The notes under the pieces are model-generated. The model worked only from the letters and a program-made list of their open reading frames with translations. It was not told where the DNA came from and made no database searches. Positions 17,313 to 26,593 of a stretch of DNA of 64,000 nucleotides are shown piece by piece. The stretch's first letter is position 1. Each line of letters starts with the position of its first letter. The stretch lies in the NCBI RefSeq assembly GCF_000143685.1, contig NC_014328.1, positions 558,001 through 622,000 of the forward strand, in the 5' to 3' direction. Both the position numbers and the translations under genes were made by a program. This stretch comes from Clostridium ljungdahlii DSM 13528 (lineage in GTDB: Bacteria; Bacillota; Clostridia; Clostridiales; Clostridiaceae).

Positions 17313-18227
17313 ATGGAGATTGAACCGTTAGTTTATATAATCATATTAAATTATAATGGATATAAAGATACCATTGAGTGTGTTAACAGTTTAAAAAAAA
17401 TAAATTATAAAAATTATAAGATTGTAATAGTTGATAATAATTCCACTGATGAATCAGAGAAGATATTAAAAGAAAAGTTTAATCAATGTATAATTATACA
17501 AACTGGAAAAAATCTAGGTTATGCTGGTGGTAATAATGTTGGTATAAGGTATGCAGTAAAAAATAATTCTGATTATATATGTATTTTAAATAATGATGTT
17601 ATAGTTGAGAAGTGCTTTTTAGAAGAACTTGTTAAATATTTGTATAGCAATCATAATACAGCTATGGTTGGACCAATGATTTGTGAATATAGTAATAAAA
17701 GAGTTATTCAATCTACAGGTGCTATAGTTAATCTTTATAAGGGGAGTGTACCATCTTTAAATTCTGGTAAGATGGAAGATGTGGTAAATCAAAAAGTAAT
17801 AAAATGCGATTATATAGGTGGGGCATGTATTTTAGTTAGAAAAGAAATATTAGATGAAATAGGATTAATTCCTGAGAATTATTTTCTATTTTTTGAAGAG
17901 ACTGAATGGTGCCTAAAAGCAAAAAAAATGGGCTATGATATTGTATGTTATTGTAATGCAAAGGTTAATCATAAAGGATCAGCATCAATTAATAAAGTAT
18001 CAGGTTTAAGTGAATATTTTATGCATAGAAATAGAGTTGTTTTTGAAAAAAGAAATGCTAATTTAATTCAGTTAATTTGCTTTTATGTATATTTATTTTT
18101 ACAAACAATATATAAAATTGTATTAAAAAAGCAAAGCTTAAATATTTTAAAATATTATATAGATGGTTTATTAAATAGGGTTGATGAAAGATACAGTTTT
18201 GTTCATATAGGAAAAATAATGAGGTAG
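17313..18227 (+). CDS. GT2 glycosyltransferase (rhamnosyltransferase-like)
   Basis: A 304-aa GT-A enzyme with 'IIILNYNGYKDTIEC', 'IVIVDNNSTDES', 'GKNLGYAGGNNVGI', 'ICILNNDVIVE', 'GGACILVRKEI' and 'FFEETEWCLKAKK'. The pattern is that of dTDP-rhamnosyltransferases (WbbL-like). It is clearly related to the gene at 11859, so the repeat unit may carry more than one rhamnose. It is the last glycosyltransferase of cluster 1. A 267-bp AT-rich spacer separates it from manC; I see no clear regulatory signal there apart from a TATAAT without a good -35. Confidence 0.8.
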   Translation: MEIEPLVYIIILNYNGYKDTIECVNSLKKINYKNYKIVIVDNNSTDESEKILKEKFNQCIIIQTGKNLGYAGGNNVGIRYAVKNNSDYICILNNDVIVEKCFLEELVKYLYSNHNTAMVGPMICEYSNKRVIQSTGAIVNLYKGSVPSLNSGKMEDVVNQKVIKCDYIGGACILVRKEILDEIGLIPENYFLFFEETEWCLKAKKMGYDIVCYCNAKVNHKGSASINKVSGLSEYFMHRNRVVFEKRNANLIQLICFYVYLFLQTIYKIVLKKQSLNILKYYIDGLLNRVDERYSFVHIGKIMR

Positions 18228-18494
18228 AATAAAATTATAAGTTTTAGTAGCTTCAATTTTATTCAAAAATCTATTGATCACGTGAATACTGCTCTTAAAT
18301 TACATTATATTTGATAAATACATATCAACTAAATGCAATAAGTTATATAAGGGAGATAAAAATGTAATATAACAGTTAAAGGATAGCTAAATAATTTAGA
18401 GCTAGTGTTGTAGAAATTGCATTAGAATGAGTCAGATTTTTAATCACTACATGTGTATAATAATCCCATTATAAAAGATTAGAGGGTGAAACAA

Positions 18495-19874
18495 ATGAAA
18501 ATAATAATTCTAGCAGGTGGAAGTGGGACAAGGCTGTGGCCCCTTAGTCGTGATAGATATCCAAAACAATTTATTAAATTGCAAGGTGATAAGCCATCCT
18601 TGTTTCAGGAAACCTTTAAGAGAAGTTTATTATTAGCACAATTGAATGATATATATATAGTAACAAACGAAAAGTATAAATTTTTAGTAATGGGTTCTGT
18701 TGAAGAACTAGGTTATGAATATAGTAAAACTAACATCATTGTTGAACCTGAAGCTAAAAATACTCTGCCTGCAATTTATGCAGGTGTTTATGAAATAGCT
18801 AAAAAGAGTAGTGATACAGTAGTTGTTTTTCCTTCTGACCATATGATTACAAAAGGTCAGGAATTTGCAAATATTATTAAAAATTCAGAACCGTTAACCA
18901 TTGATTCAATTATAACCTTTGGCATTAAACCTGATAATCCAAACACTGGCTATGGATACATTGCACCGGGAAATCAAAAATTAAATGGCTATGAAGTAAA
19001 AGAATTTAAAGAAAAACCGGAAGCTGAAATTGCTGCAACCTATGTGGATGAAGGGTATTATTGGAATGCAGGAATATTTATGTTTAACACTGAGATTTTT
19101 ATAAACGAAGTAAAGCATTATGCTCCAAACATATACAATGCTTTTGACAGCAGCAATAATGTAAAAGAAGCTTTTAGTAAAATAGATGAAAAAATTTCAA
19201 TAGACTATGGTATTATGGAAAAAAGTAAAAATGTTGCTGTTGCACCTGTGGATATAGGTTGGAATGATCTTGGCAGCTTTGATTCCTTTTATGAAGTCTT
19301 TGATAAAGATGAAAATAATAACATATCCGATGGTGATAATGTACTCATTGATTCAAAGGACAATTACATATATTCAGAAAAAGGCAAGCTAGTAACAGCA
19401 GTAGGTGTCAATGATTTAATTGTAGTAGATAATAGGGATGCTTTGCTCATTTGCAAAAAAGACCAGTCACAAAAGGTAAAGAAAATTGTACAAACCTTAA
19501 AAGAGAGAAATGATAGTAGAGTAGAATATCATGTTCAAGATTATAGGCCTTGGGGTAGTTATAAAGTTCTAGAGGAAGAGAAAAATTCCTTTAAAATCAA
19601 GAGAATCAAAGTGAGTCAGGGTAAAAAGTTAAGCTATCAGATGCATTATCATAGAAGTGAGCATTGGATAGTTGTTAAAGGAATGGCCAAAATGACAATA
19701 GATGATGTAGAAAGGCTGGTACCTGCAGGAGAAAGTATTTTCATAAAACCTGGTCAAAAGCACAGACTTGAGAATCCAGGGAAGGTACCTCTTGAGATTA
19801 TTGAAGTTCAGATGGGCAACTATCTAGAGGAAGATGATATTGTAAGATTTGAAGATGATTATGGAAGAAAATAA
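18495..19874 (+). CDS. manC: Mannose-1-P guanylyltransferase / mannose-6-P isomerase, copy 1
   Basis: A 459-aa bifunctional type II PMI/GMP enzyme making GDP-mannose. The N-terminal nucleotidyltransferase has '[14 protein letters not shown]' with 'RYPKQFIKL', and 'FPSDHMI'. The C-terminal cupin isomerase (about 345-459) has 'QMHYHRSEHWIVVKG' with both histidines of the HxH metal motif (His384, His386) and 'KPGQKHRLENPG'. ATG 18495 is preferred over GTG 18486, which lies in the ribosome site. It starts the first manC-rmlBADC cassette; a second near-copy is at 42997. It supplies mannose for the EPS. Confidence 0.9.
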   Translation: MKIIILAGGSGTRLWPLSRDRYPKQFIKLQGDKPSLFQETFKRSLLLAQLNDIYIVTNEKYKFLVMGSVEELGYEYSKTNIIVEPEAKNTLPAIYAGVYEIAKKSSDTVVVFPSDHMITKGQEFANIIKNSEPLTIDSIITFGIKPDNPNTGYGYIAPGNQKLNGYEVKEFKEKPEAEIAATYVDEGYYWNAGIFMFNTEIFINEVKHYAPNIYNAFDSSNNVKEAFSKIDEKISIDYGIMEKSKNVAVAPVDIGWNDLGSFDSFYEVFDKDENNNISDGDNVLIDSKDNYIYSEKGKLVTAVGVNDLIVVDNRDALLICKKDQSQKVKKIVQTLKERNDSRVEYHVQDYRPWGSYKVLEEEKNSFKIKRIKVSQGKKLSYQMHYHRSEHWIVVKGMAKMTIDDVERLVPAGESIFIKPGQKHRLENPGKVPLEIIEVQMGNYLEEDDIVRFEDDYGRK

Positions 19875-19933
19875 GTTTGATTATATGATGAATTAATTAT
19901 ATAACTTATACGGAAAAAGAGAGGTATGCCAAT

Positions 19934-20989
19934 ATGAAAACATATTTAGTAACGGGAGGAGCAGGCTTTATTGGCTCCAACTTTATTCACTATATGCTTA
20001 AAAAGTATTCAGATATAAAAATAATAAACTATGACAAGCTAACCTATGCAGGTAATCTTGAAAACTTAAAATCTATATCTAAAAACTCTAACTATATCTT
20101 CATTCAAGGAGACATATGTGACAGGGAAAAACTTCAACAGCTATTTCAAAAATATGATATAGATTATGTAATAAATTTTGCAGCAGAATCTCATGTAGAC
20201 AGGAGCATAAGAGATCCTGAAGTATTTGTAAAAACAAATGTTCTAGGTACTGTGGCACTTTTAGATACTGCTAAAAATGCGTGGACTGTAGAAGATGGTT
20301 TTAAAGAAGGTAAAAAATATCTTCAGGTTTCTACAGATGAAGTCTATGGTTCCCTTGGGAAAGAAGGATATTTTACGGAAAAAACCCCTCTTGATTCTCA
20401 CAGCCCTTATTCTTCAAGCAAAGCTTCTGCTGATTTGATGGTAAAGGCATATTTCGACACCTATAAAATGCCTGTAAATATAACCAGGTGCTCCAATAAC
20501 TATGGTGCCTATCAATTCCCAGAAAAACTCATTCCCCTTGTTATAAATAACTGCTTAAATAAAAGAGATATTCCCGTGTACGGTGATGGACTTAACATAA
20601 GAGATTGGCTTTATGTAGAAGATCACTGCAAAGCTATAGACATGGTTATAAATAGTGGCCAGTGCGGTGAAGTTTATAACATAGGCGGACATAATGAGAG
20701 AACAAACATTCATATAGTTAAAACAATAATTTCATATATACATGACAATGTAGATTCTTCTGTAGGTGAAAATCTTATAAAGTATGTAGAAGATAGAAAA
20801 GGACATGACAGGAGATATGGCATTGATCCTACAAAGATTAAGGATGAACTTGGTTGGTATCCTGAAACTAAATTTGAAGATGGTATAGTGAAAACTATAA
20901 AGTGGTATTTGGATAATAAAGATTGGATGGATAATGTAACCTCTGGAGATTATAAGAAATACTATGAGAAAATGTATAAAAACAAATAA
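19934..20989 (+). CDS. rmlB: dTDP-glucose 4,6-dehydratase, copy 1
   Basis: A 351-aa extended short-chain dehydrogenase, the second step of dTDP-L-rhamnose synthesis. It shows the NAD-binding 'VTGGAGFIGSNF', 'NFAAESHVDRSI', 'VSTDEVYGSL', the catalytic Tyr-x3-Lys in 'SPYSSSKASADLMV', and 'RCSNNYGAYQFPEK'. GAGGT precedes the ATG. It is nearly identical to the gene at 44418, with scattered substitutions. The 138-bp gap after it holds repeat R1. Confidence 0.93.
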   Translation: MKTYLVTGGAGFIGSNFIHYMLKKYSDIKIINYDKLTYAGNLENLKSISKNSNYIFIQGDICDREKLQQLFQKYDIDYVINFAAESHVDRSIRDPEVFVKTNVLGTVALLDTAKNAWTVEDGFKEGKKYLQVSTDEVYGSLGKEGYFTEKTPLDSHSPYSSSKASADLMVKAYFDTYKMPVNITRCSNNYGAYQFPEKLIPLVINNCLNKRDIPVYGDGLNIRDWLYVEDHCKAIDMVINSGQCGEVYNIGGHNERTNIHIVKTIISYIHDNVDSSVGENLIKYVEDRKGHDRRYGIDPTKIKDELGWYPETKFEDGIVKTIKWYLDNKDWMDNVTSGDYKKYYEKMYKNK

Positions 20990-21108
20990 CAAAGATCAAA
21001 TATCAAAGAACAAATAGTGAAATTTTGCCATAGGAAAAATAAATATAATGATTTTCTGACGCAGGAAGAAAATTTTCCTAATTTGATATTTGTTATCTGA
21101 ACTTTAAA
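20990..21108. repeat. Intergenic repeat R1 (about 120 bp)
   Basis: Starts with AAAGATCAAATATCAAAGAAC and ends with AATTTGATATTTGTTA, so the ends are inverted copies of ATTTGATATTTG. It matches R2 (22913-23030) and R3 (47681-47805) through its length, including a shared core around ATTTTCTGAC. It lies between rmlB and rmlA of the first cassette. Confidence 0.8.
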
Positions 21109-21127
21109 TTGAGGTGAATTGTTAATT

Positions 21128-22006
21128 ATGAGAAAAGGTATAATACTGGCGGGAGGATCTGGAACCAGGCTTTATCCTATGACTAAGGCAATATCAAAAC
21201 AGATTGTTCCAATATATGATAAACCTATGATTTATTATCCACTTTCTGTGCTTATGCTAGCAGGAATACGTGATATACTTATTATATCAACACCAAGGGA
21301 TATGGGTACATTTAAAGAACTTTTTGGTGATGGAAGTCAGCTTGGACTTCACTTTCAGTATGAAGTGCAGTATGAGCCAAAAGGACTTGCGGAAGCATTT
21401 ATAGTTGGAGAAAAATTTATTGGAAATGACGATGTAGTTCTTGTTTTAGGGGATAATGTATTTCATGGATATGGCTTTACTGAAAGATTGAAGGCTGCTT
21501 CAGACAGGCAGGATTGTTCAACTATTTTTGGATATCATGTAAGCAATCCTAAAGATTTTGGTGTAGTGGAATTTGATAAAGATTTTAATGTTATTTCCAT
21601 AGAGGAAAAACCTTCAAAGCCAAAATCCGATTATGCAGTGCCGGGACTCTATTTCTACAATAATGATGTGGTGGATATAGCAAAGAATATAGAGCCTTCT
21701 CCAAGGGGAGAACTTGAAATTACAGATGTAAATAATGAGTATTTAAAAAGAGGTAAACTTAAAGTAGAACTCTTTGGAAGAGGAATGGCCTGGCTTGATA
21801 CTGGAACTCCCCAGGGACTTTTAAATGCTGCTAATTTTGTGGAAGCTGTTCAGACAAGACAGGGACTTTACATAGCTTGCATAGAGGAAATTGCATATAG
21901 ACAAGGATACATAGATGATAAGCAGCTGATAAAGCTGGCAGAGCCTCTTAAAAAAGTTGCTTACGGAAAATATATTTTAAGTTTACTTGATAGAAAACAT
22001 TATTGA
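21128..22006 (+). CDS. rmlA: Glucose-1-phosphate thymidylyltransferase, copy 1
   Basis: A 292-aa enzyme for the first step of dTDP-rhamnose synthesis. It shows '[18 protein letters not shown]', '[16 protein letters not shown]', '[11 protein letters not shown]', '[16 protein letters not shown]' and '[11 protein letters not shown]'. I chose ATG 21128, which matches the start of the second copy; TTG 21119 is possible because GAGGTG ends only four bases before it. It ends at a TGA 20 bp before rmlD, whereas the second copy has lost this stop. Confidence 0.92.
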   Translation: MRKGIILAGGSGTRLYPMTKAISKQIVPIYDKPMIYYPLSVLMLAGIRDILIISTPRDMGTFKELFGDGSQLGLHFQYEVQYEPKGLAEAFIVGEKFIGNDDVVLVLGDNVFHGYGFTERLKAASDRQDCSTIFGYHVSNPKDFGVVEFDKDFNVISIEEKPSKPKSDYAVPGLYFYNNDVVDIAKNIEPSPRGELEITDVNNEYLKRGKLKVELFGRGMAWLDTGTPQGLLNAANFVEAVQTRQGLYIACIEEIAYRQGYIDDKQLIKLAEPLKKVAYGKYILSLLDRKHY

Positions 22007-22026
22007 TATTTTAGGAGTGAATACAA

Positions 22027-22914
22027 TTGAAAGTATTGATTACAGGAGGAAAAGGTCAGCTTGCTGGGCAGCTTCGAAAAATTTTGGTTAGTGGAAAATC
22101 TGAAATAGGAGCACTTGATAAAGTTTATTCTGATGCTGAAGTGCGATTTCCCAACAAGAGAGAATTGGATATAACTAAATTAGCTGATGTCAGAAATTTT
22201 GTAACTGATTATGCACCGAGCATAATTATAAATTGTGCTGCCTATACCAATGTGGATAAGTGCGAAACTGATTTTGAAAGTGCCCTTAAGGTGAATTCTT
22301 TAGGAGCTAGAAATTTAGCATTAGCTTCACAGAATACAAAAATAAGACTTATACATATTTCTACTGATTATGTTTTTAACGGCAGAGGTACTGTTCCTTT
22401 TAGGGAATACGATCTACCTGATCCTGTTAGTGTTTACGGAAAGACTAAACTTTTGGGGGAGCAGTATATTAAAGAAAATTGCAGCAGGTATTTTATAGTA
22501 AGGACGTCCTGGCTATATGGCTTATATGGGAAAAATTTTGTATACACTATATTAAAAGCTGCAAAAGAAAGAGGACATTTAGATGTGGTAAATGACCAGA
22601 GAGGTAATCCTACTAATGCTGAAGATTTAGCCTACCACATTTTAAAGCTTGCTCTTACTGATGAATATGGTGTATATCACTGCACTGGTAATGGGGAGTG
22701 CAGCTGGTATGATTTTGCCTGTAAAATTGTGGACTATGCTGGTATAGACTGCACTGTATCTCCTATGACTTCGGAGAATCTCAATAGAGCAGCTAAAAGA
22801 CCGGAATTTTCTTCACTTGATAATATGATGCTCCGATGTACTATTGGTGATAACATGAGGCACTGGAAAGATGCACTTAAATCATTTATACAAAAATTGT
22901 ATAAGAATGAATAA
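22027..22914 (+). CDS. rmlD: dTDP-4-dehydrorhamnose reductase, copy 1
   Basis: A 295-aa reductase, the final step of dTDP-L-rhamnose synthesis. It has an N-terminal '[13 protein letters not shown]' nucleotide-binding motif, '[12 protein letters not shown]', 'ISTDYVFNG' and the catalytic '[12 protein letters not shown]'. It starts at TTG 22027 with AGGAGTG upstream. The copy at 46795 is nearly the same. Repeat R2 follows it. Confidence 0.92.
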   Translation: MKVLITGGKGQLAGQLRKILVSGKSEIGALDKVYSDAEVRFPNKRELDITKLADVRNFVTDYAPSIIINCAAYTNVDKCETDFESALKVNSLGARNLALASQNTKIRLIHISTDYVFNGRGTVPFREYDLPDPVSVYGKTKLLGEQYIKENCSRYFIVRTSWLYGLYGKNFVYTILKAAKERGHLDVVNDQRGNPTNAEDLAYHILKLALTDEYGVYHCTGNGECSWYDFACKIVDYAGIDCTVSPMTSENLNRAAKRPEFSSLDNMMLRCTIGDNMRHWKDALKSFIQKLYKNE

Positions 22915-23030
22915 CAAAAATCAAATATCAAAGAACAAATAATGAGATTTTGCAATAGGCGAAATGAATATAATTATTTTCTGACACAGAAAGAAGATTT
23001 TGCACATTTGATATTTGTTATTTGAACTTT
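22913..23030. repeat. Intergenic repeat R2 (about 120 bp)
   Basis: The same element as R1, with AACAAAAATCAAATATCAAA at the left and ATTTGATATTTGTTA at the right end. It lies between rmlD and rmlC of the first cassette, at the same place as R3 in the second cassette. Confidence 0.8.
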
Positions 23031-23090
23031 AAACTTTAATTTATATTGATAACTATAAATTTTGCATTGTGAATTGAAATATGAAGGGAC

Positions 23091-23648
23091 ATGATTAAAA
23101 TAGGTAAATTTAATTTCGTAAAAACAGAAATAAAGGGAGTATATGTAATAGAAACAGGAATTTTTGGAGATAACCGCGGCTATTTTATGGAAACATATAA
23201 TTATAATGAATTTAAGGCATCAGGTCTTGATATGGTCTTTGTCCAAGATAATCAGTCCAAATCAAAAAAAGGGGTTTTAAGAGGACTTCATTTCCAAAAG
23301 AATTATTCTCAGGGAAAATTGGTGAGAGTGGTAAAAGGAAAGGTATTTGATGTTGCTGTAGATTTACGAGATGGATCTAGTACCTATGGAAAGTGGGTAG
23401 GAGTTACACTGTCTGAGGAAAATAAGAAACAGTTTTACATTCCAAAGGGATTTGCCCACGGTTTTTTGGTACTTTCAGATGAAGCGGAATTTTGCTATAA
23501 ATGCACTGAGTTTTATCATCCTGAAGATGAGGGGGGCATTATATGGAATGATACTGACATAAACATAAAATGGCCTCTTGAAGGAATTGATAATATTATT
23601 TTCTCTGAAAAGGATAAGTTGTGGCCTACACTTAAAGAGTATAAGTAG
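23091..23648 (+). CDS. rmlC: dTDP-4-dehydrorhamnose 3,5-epimerase, copy 1
   Basis: A 185-aa cupin epimerase, third step of dTDP-rhamnose synthesis. It shows 'GDNRGYFMETYNYNEF', 'VQDNQSKSKKGVLRGLHFQ' (catalytic His in GLHFQ), 'KVFDVAVDLRDGSSTYG' and 'IPKGFAHGFLVLSDEAEF'. The C-terminus is six residues shorter than copy 2 (47858). Weak GAAGGG ribosome site. It is the last gene of EPS cluster 1. Confidence 0.92.
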   Translation: MIKIGKFNFVKTEIKGVYVIETGIFGDNRGYFMETYNYNEFKASGLDMVFVQDNQSKSKKGVLRGLHFQKNYSQGKLVRVVKGKVFDVAVDLRDGSSTYGKWVGVTLSEENKKQFYIPKGFAHGFLVLSDEAEFCYKCTEFYHPEDEGGIIWNDTDINIKWPLEGIDNIIFSEKDKLWPTLKEYK

Positions 23649-23665
23649 GTAGTCATCGGATAAAA
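23647..23665 (-). repeat. 19-bp fragment of the omega-RNA-like element
   Basis: AGGTAGTCATCGGATAAAA is identical to 54254-54272, the 5' end (on the minus strand) of omega-RNA-like copy B. The rest of the element is missing here. It overlaps the rmlC stop codon, so a truncated or mobilised copy may have shaped the end of cluster 1. Confidence 0.55.
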
Positions 23666-23666
23666 T

Positions 23667-23708
23667 AAAAAAGTAGCCCACCCACGCAATTGGTATAGCT
23701 ACTTTTTT
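23667..23708. terminator. Bidirectional terminator after rmlC copy 1
   Basis: AAAAAAGTAGC (23667-23677) pairs with GCTACTTTTTT (23698-23708) around a 20-base loop. The A- and T-tracts allow it to work in both directions: for cluster 1 on the + strand and the toxin remnant on the - strand. Confidence 0.8.
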
Positions 23709-23772
23709 AAATAACTAATTGCCTAAACAACTAGAATTGATAACAACTGAAGATAAATGCCCAAAGTTATTT

Positions 23773-24038
23773 TTACCCATTTATTTCTTTAATTAGTTCT
23801 TTTTCTATTTGTAGTACATTAGGGAAAATTAATTTTATTCCTTTATTGATTTAAATTTTGACACTCGTGAAGAGAATGGAATTAACCAATATAAAGAAGT
23901 AGAATCATCATAAAAAGCATAAAAACAATGGCGATCATGTGAAACACCTTGTACCATTTCTTTATTCCCCATTAGTTTATCATCTGGAAAGTCAGCAAAA
24001 TAATCGTTTCTTAAAAAGTAAAAGTTTCCTGGCTTCAT
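23773..24038 (-). pseudogene. Type III toxin (CptN/ToxN-like) remnant
   Basis: The minus strand from 24038 encodes 67 aa ('KPGNFYFLRNDYFADF', 'HDRHCFYAFYDDSTSLYW', 'IPFSSRVSKFKSI') that match the N-terminus of CptIN/ToxN-family endoribonuclease toxins. Further down, 23817-23773 encodes 'VLQIEKELIKEING' and a stop, like the C-terminal helix of those toxins. The middle (roughly half of a normal toxin of about 160 aa) is missing, so it should be inactive. A terminator hairpin lies just upstream, as expected for type III systems. Family assignment is by motif recall and is moderately sure. Confidence 0.5.
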
Positions 24039-24064
24039 TTTTACTATGTCCCCCTATAAAATAA

Positions 24065-24155
24065 AAGCTCCATCCTATAGGACAGAGCTTAAAAAACATT
24101 TGAACTCGACCTTTTATTAGTCGCATATCGAGTAGCGACAAATATTTGAGATAGT
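24065..24155 (-). ncRNA. Type III antitoxin RNA remnant with attenuating hairpin
   Basis: On the minus strand, AAGCTCTGTCC-TATA-GGATGGAGCTT (24090-24065) followed by TTTTATTTTATAG forms a terminator directly before the toxin remnant. Type III toxin-antitoxin loci have exactly such a terminator between RNA repeats and toxin. Upstream of it (24155-24091), short repeated pieces (TCAAATATTTG / TTCAAATG and GTCGC-TACTCGATATGCGAC) could be what is left of the antitoxin repeat. The number of repeats cannot be decided. Confidence 0.4.
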
Positions 24156-24173
24156 TAACTATCTGATAATTAA

Positions 24174-24894
24174 GATGGAGATAATTATGAAAAGGTTCGT
24201 TCTTTTAACCAGGATTTGATATTTCAATATGCAGCTAATGAAATTCTCTGATCAATGTGTACATTCTATAAAAATTGCTTACTTTGAAGGTTCGGATAAA
24301 AGTGTTTTTAAAGACCGTAGAGAATATTATGGTTCATTGTTAAAGCAGCTCTCTGATTCCTATGAATATATTGATTTATTGAATAAAACAAAGGCAACTT
24401 TTGTAGGATTAGATAGAATTGATAAAAGAGATTATCCACCAGGAGCTATCCGTGAGGCCTTGTTAAATAGTATTGTACATAGAGAGTACTCATTTAGTGG
24501 AAGTACGCTTATTAATATTTATGATGATCGTATGGAATTTATATCTCTTGGAGGACTTGTTCCTGGATTATCAATTGAATCCATCATGCTTGGTGTGTCA
24601 CAACCTAGAAATGAAAAACTTGCAAATTTATTTTACCGCTTAAAACTCATCGAGGCATATGGTACAGGTATTGCTAAAATAGTATCAAGCTATAAAGAGA
24701 GCAATATTCAGCCTACAATTAGAGCAGCAGATGGTGCATTTCAAGTTATGCTTCCCAATTTAAATTATACATCTAATAAAGATAATATTGAGAAAGGGGC
24801 CGGAGCTTCCAATTCTTATAATCCTCAGTTTCAAGCAATATTAGATGTGATGAGAAATCAGGGGAGCATTACCAGACGTCAAGCACTAAATATA
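24174..24894 (+). pseudogene. AlbA/Schlafen-type ATP-binding regulator, truncated by IS66
   Basis: The longest frame (from 24229) encodes 'DQCVHSIKIAYFEGSDKSVFKD' type sequence (split: DQCVHSIKIAYFEG, SDKSVFKD), then 'REALLNSIVHREYSFSG' and 'EAYGTGIAKI'. This is the GHKL-like ATP-binding part of putative DNA-binding/RecG-like regulators. Another frame just upstream (24174-24239) encodes 'EKVRSFNQDLIFQYAANE', the end of the N-terminal domain, so at least one frameshift or deletion separates the two. The AlbA_2 domain is missing. The coding sequence ends at 24894, where the IS66 end begins; the last residues of the frame come from the transposon. Confidence 0.7.
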
Positions 24895-24964
24895 GTAAGC
24901 GATAAACTACCCGGTGTATAAGCATAAAAAATAAACGACCATTCATTAAAATGGTCGTAATTTA

Positions 24965-26506
24965 TTATGCTTTCTTTTTGCATGAAGATTGAACCCATTG
25001 GTCCCATGGCAGGTATTCATCCAGGAATTCTGGATGTGCTTCAAATTGAACACCTGGTAAATTTTTAAACAAAAACTTGAGATAACTATAGGGCTCAAGG
25101 CCGTTAGCTTTAGCAGTTTCAATTATACTATAAACTGCTGCACTGGCTTCAGCTCCCCTTGGACTTCCACTGAAAAGCCAGTTTTTTCTTCCTATCGTAA
25201 ATGGTCTTATGCTATTTTCTGATAGGTTGTTTGAAATAGCACAATTTCCATCCATCAGATAGTTCATAAATCCTTCTTTATTCTTTACTGCATAATCTAC
25301 TGCCTTACCGAGCCTTGATTTTGGAAGACAGCTCTGTTTTATAGAATTAGCCCAGCTCCAAAAGGCCTCAAGAATCGGTTTTTCCGTTTCAAGACGCTTC
25401 GTTTTTCGCTCCTCAGGTGTAAGATTCACAAGTAGTTTTTCTTCTGAAAAGAGTTTATTGCAAAAGTCAATTCCTATTGCCGGAAGTGTAGCTTCTGGAC
25501 TTTTTATGTCTTTCGGAAGTGCTTCAACAAAATACCTTCTAAGATGTGTCCAGCACAGGCATCTTATTACTTCAGGTACTTTATTGTACCCACTATAACA
25601 GTCGGTATGAAGGTATCCTTTAAAACCTTTTAAAAATTTTTGTGGACAATTTCCACTTCTTGAAGGCTTGTAATCAAACAACCTTATAGGTGTCTGACTA
25701 CCTGCATACGTACTGTATACCCACATATAGGATTCAGATGCGTTTTTCCTTCCAGGTTCCATAAGTACCTGTACAGGTGTCTCATCTGCATGCACATATT
25801 TTTCTTCAATAAGTTTCTGGTGCATCAATTTTGTAAGTGGTATCAGCCAATCTCTAGCTGCAACCATAATCCAGTTACTCATTGTTGCACGGCTTAGCTT
25901 TACCCCCAGTGACTCCCATTCTTTCTCCTGACGGTATAGTGGAAGGGCATCTACAAATTTCTCATACATGATATGGGCAACCGTAGATGGTGAAGCCATT
26001 GAATGCTGTACTACAGGGTACGGCATTGGTGATTTCTCTATATAAGGCAATCCTTCTTTTCTGCATTTCCTACATTCGTAAGATTCCCGGTAATAGTCAA
26101 TAACACGAACTTTTGCTGGAATAAATTCTAATTCTGTGCGAATAAATTCGCTGCCAATGCTTACTAGAGATGTTCCACATTTTTCACAGAAACGTTCGTC
26201 TTCTTCAAGACCACAAATTACTGTATCATGGGGAATATCTTTTAGAAGTTCTGCCCGTTGTCCATTGAATTTCTTACGTCGGTAGTTTGCTACTTCTTGT
26301 AATGTTGGTTCTGGCGCAGACGGCTTGCTTTCTGTTTCTACTTCATTAAAAAGGTTTATCTGACCTGCAATTACAGATGTTTTTTCACTGCTCCTGCCAA
26401 ATAACTTGTGTGTTAAAAATTCAACTGTCTCATGGAGAGTTTTATTCTCCTTCTCCAGTTGTATTATGCGATTTTTAAGCTCTAAAATTTCATTTTTGGT
26501 ATACAT
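24965..26506 (-). CDS. tnpC: IS66 transposase TnpC (DDE)
   Basis: A 513-aa transposase. It has an N-terminal coiled helix ('EILELKNRIIQLEKENKTL'), a zinc-binding segment ('CEKCGTSLV', 'YECRKCRKEG'), and the DDE catalytic core with 'HADETPVQV', 'HTDCYSGYN' and 'NNLSENSIRPFTIGRKNW'. The C-terminal 'LPWDQWVQSSC' fits the family. The length is typical, without interruption, so the element may be active. Confidence 0.93.
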   Translation of the reverse strand: MYTKNEILELKNRIIQLEKENKTLHETVEFLTHKLFGRSSEKTSVIAGQINLFNEVETESKPSAPEPTLQEVANYRRKKFNGQRAELLKDIPHDTVICGLEEDERFCEKCGTSLVSIGSEFIRTELEFIPAKVRVIDYYRESYECRKCRKEGLPYIEKSPMPYPVVQHSMASPSTVAHIMYEKFVDALPLYRQEKEWESLGVKLSRATMSNWIMVAARDWLIPLTKLMHQKLIEEKYVHADETPVQVLMEPGRKNASESYMWVYSTYAGSQTPIRLFDYKPSRSGNCPQKFLKGFKGYLHTDCYSGYNKVPEVIRCLCWTHLRRYFVEALPKDIKSPEATLPAIGIDFCNKLFSEEKLLVNLTPEERKTKRLETEKPILEAFWSWANSIKQSCLPKSRLGKAVDYAVKNKEGFMNYLMDGNCAISNNLSENSIRPFTIGRKNWLFSGSPRGAEASAAVYSIIETAKANGLEPYSYLKFLFKNLPGVQFEAHPEFLDEYLPWDQWVQSSCKKKA

Positions 26507-26593
26507 AATTGAGACAGTTCCTTTACTATTTTTTATATCTATTATTATACCATGAATTTCTATAAAACCGCATGATTTCAGATTTCTCTGACA

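Noticed and set aside
18486..23648. Assembly duplication of the manC-rml cassette
   Set aside because: The copies differ by many scattered substitutions, different gaps and a MITE, so they are real paralogous cassettes.
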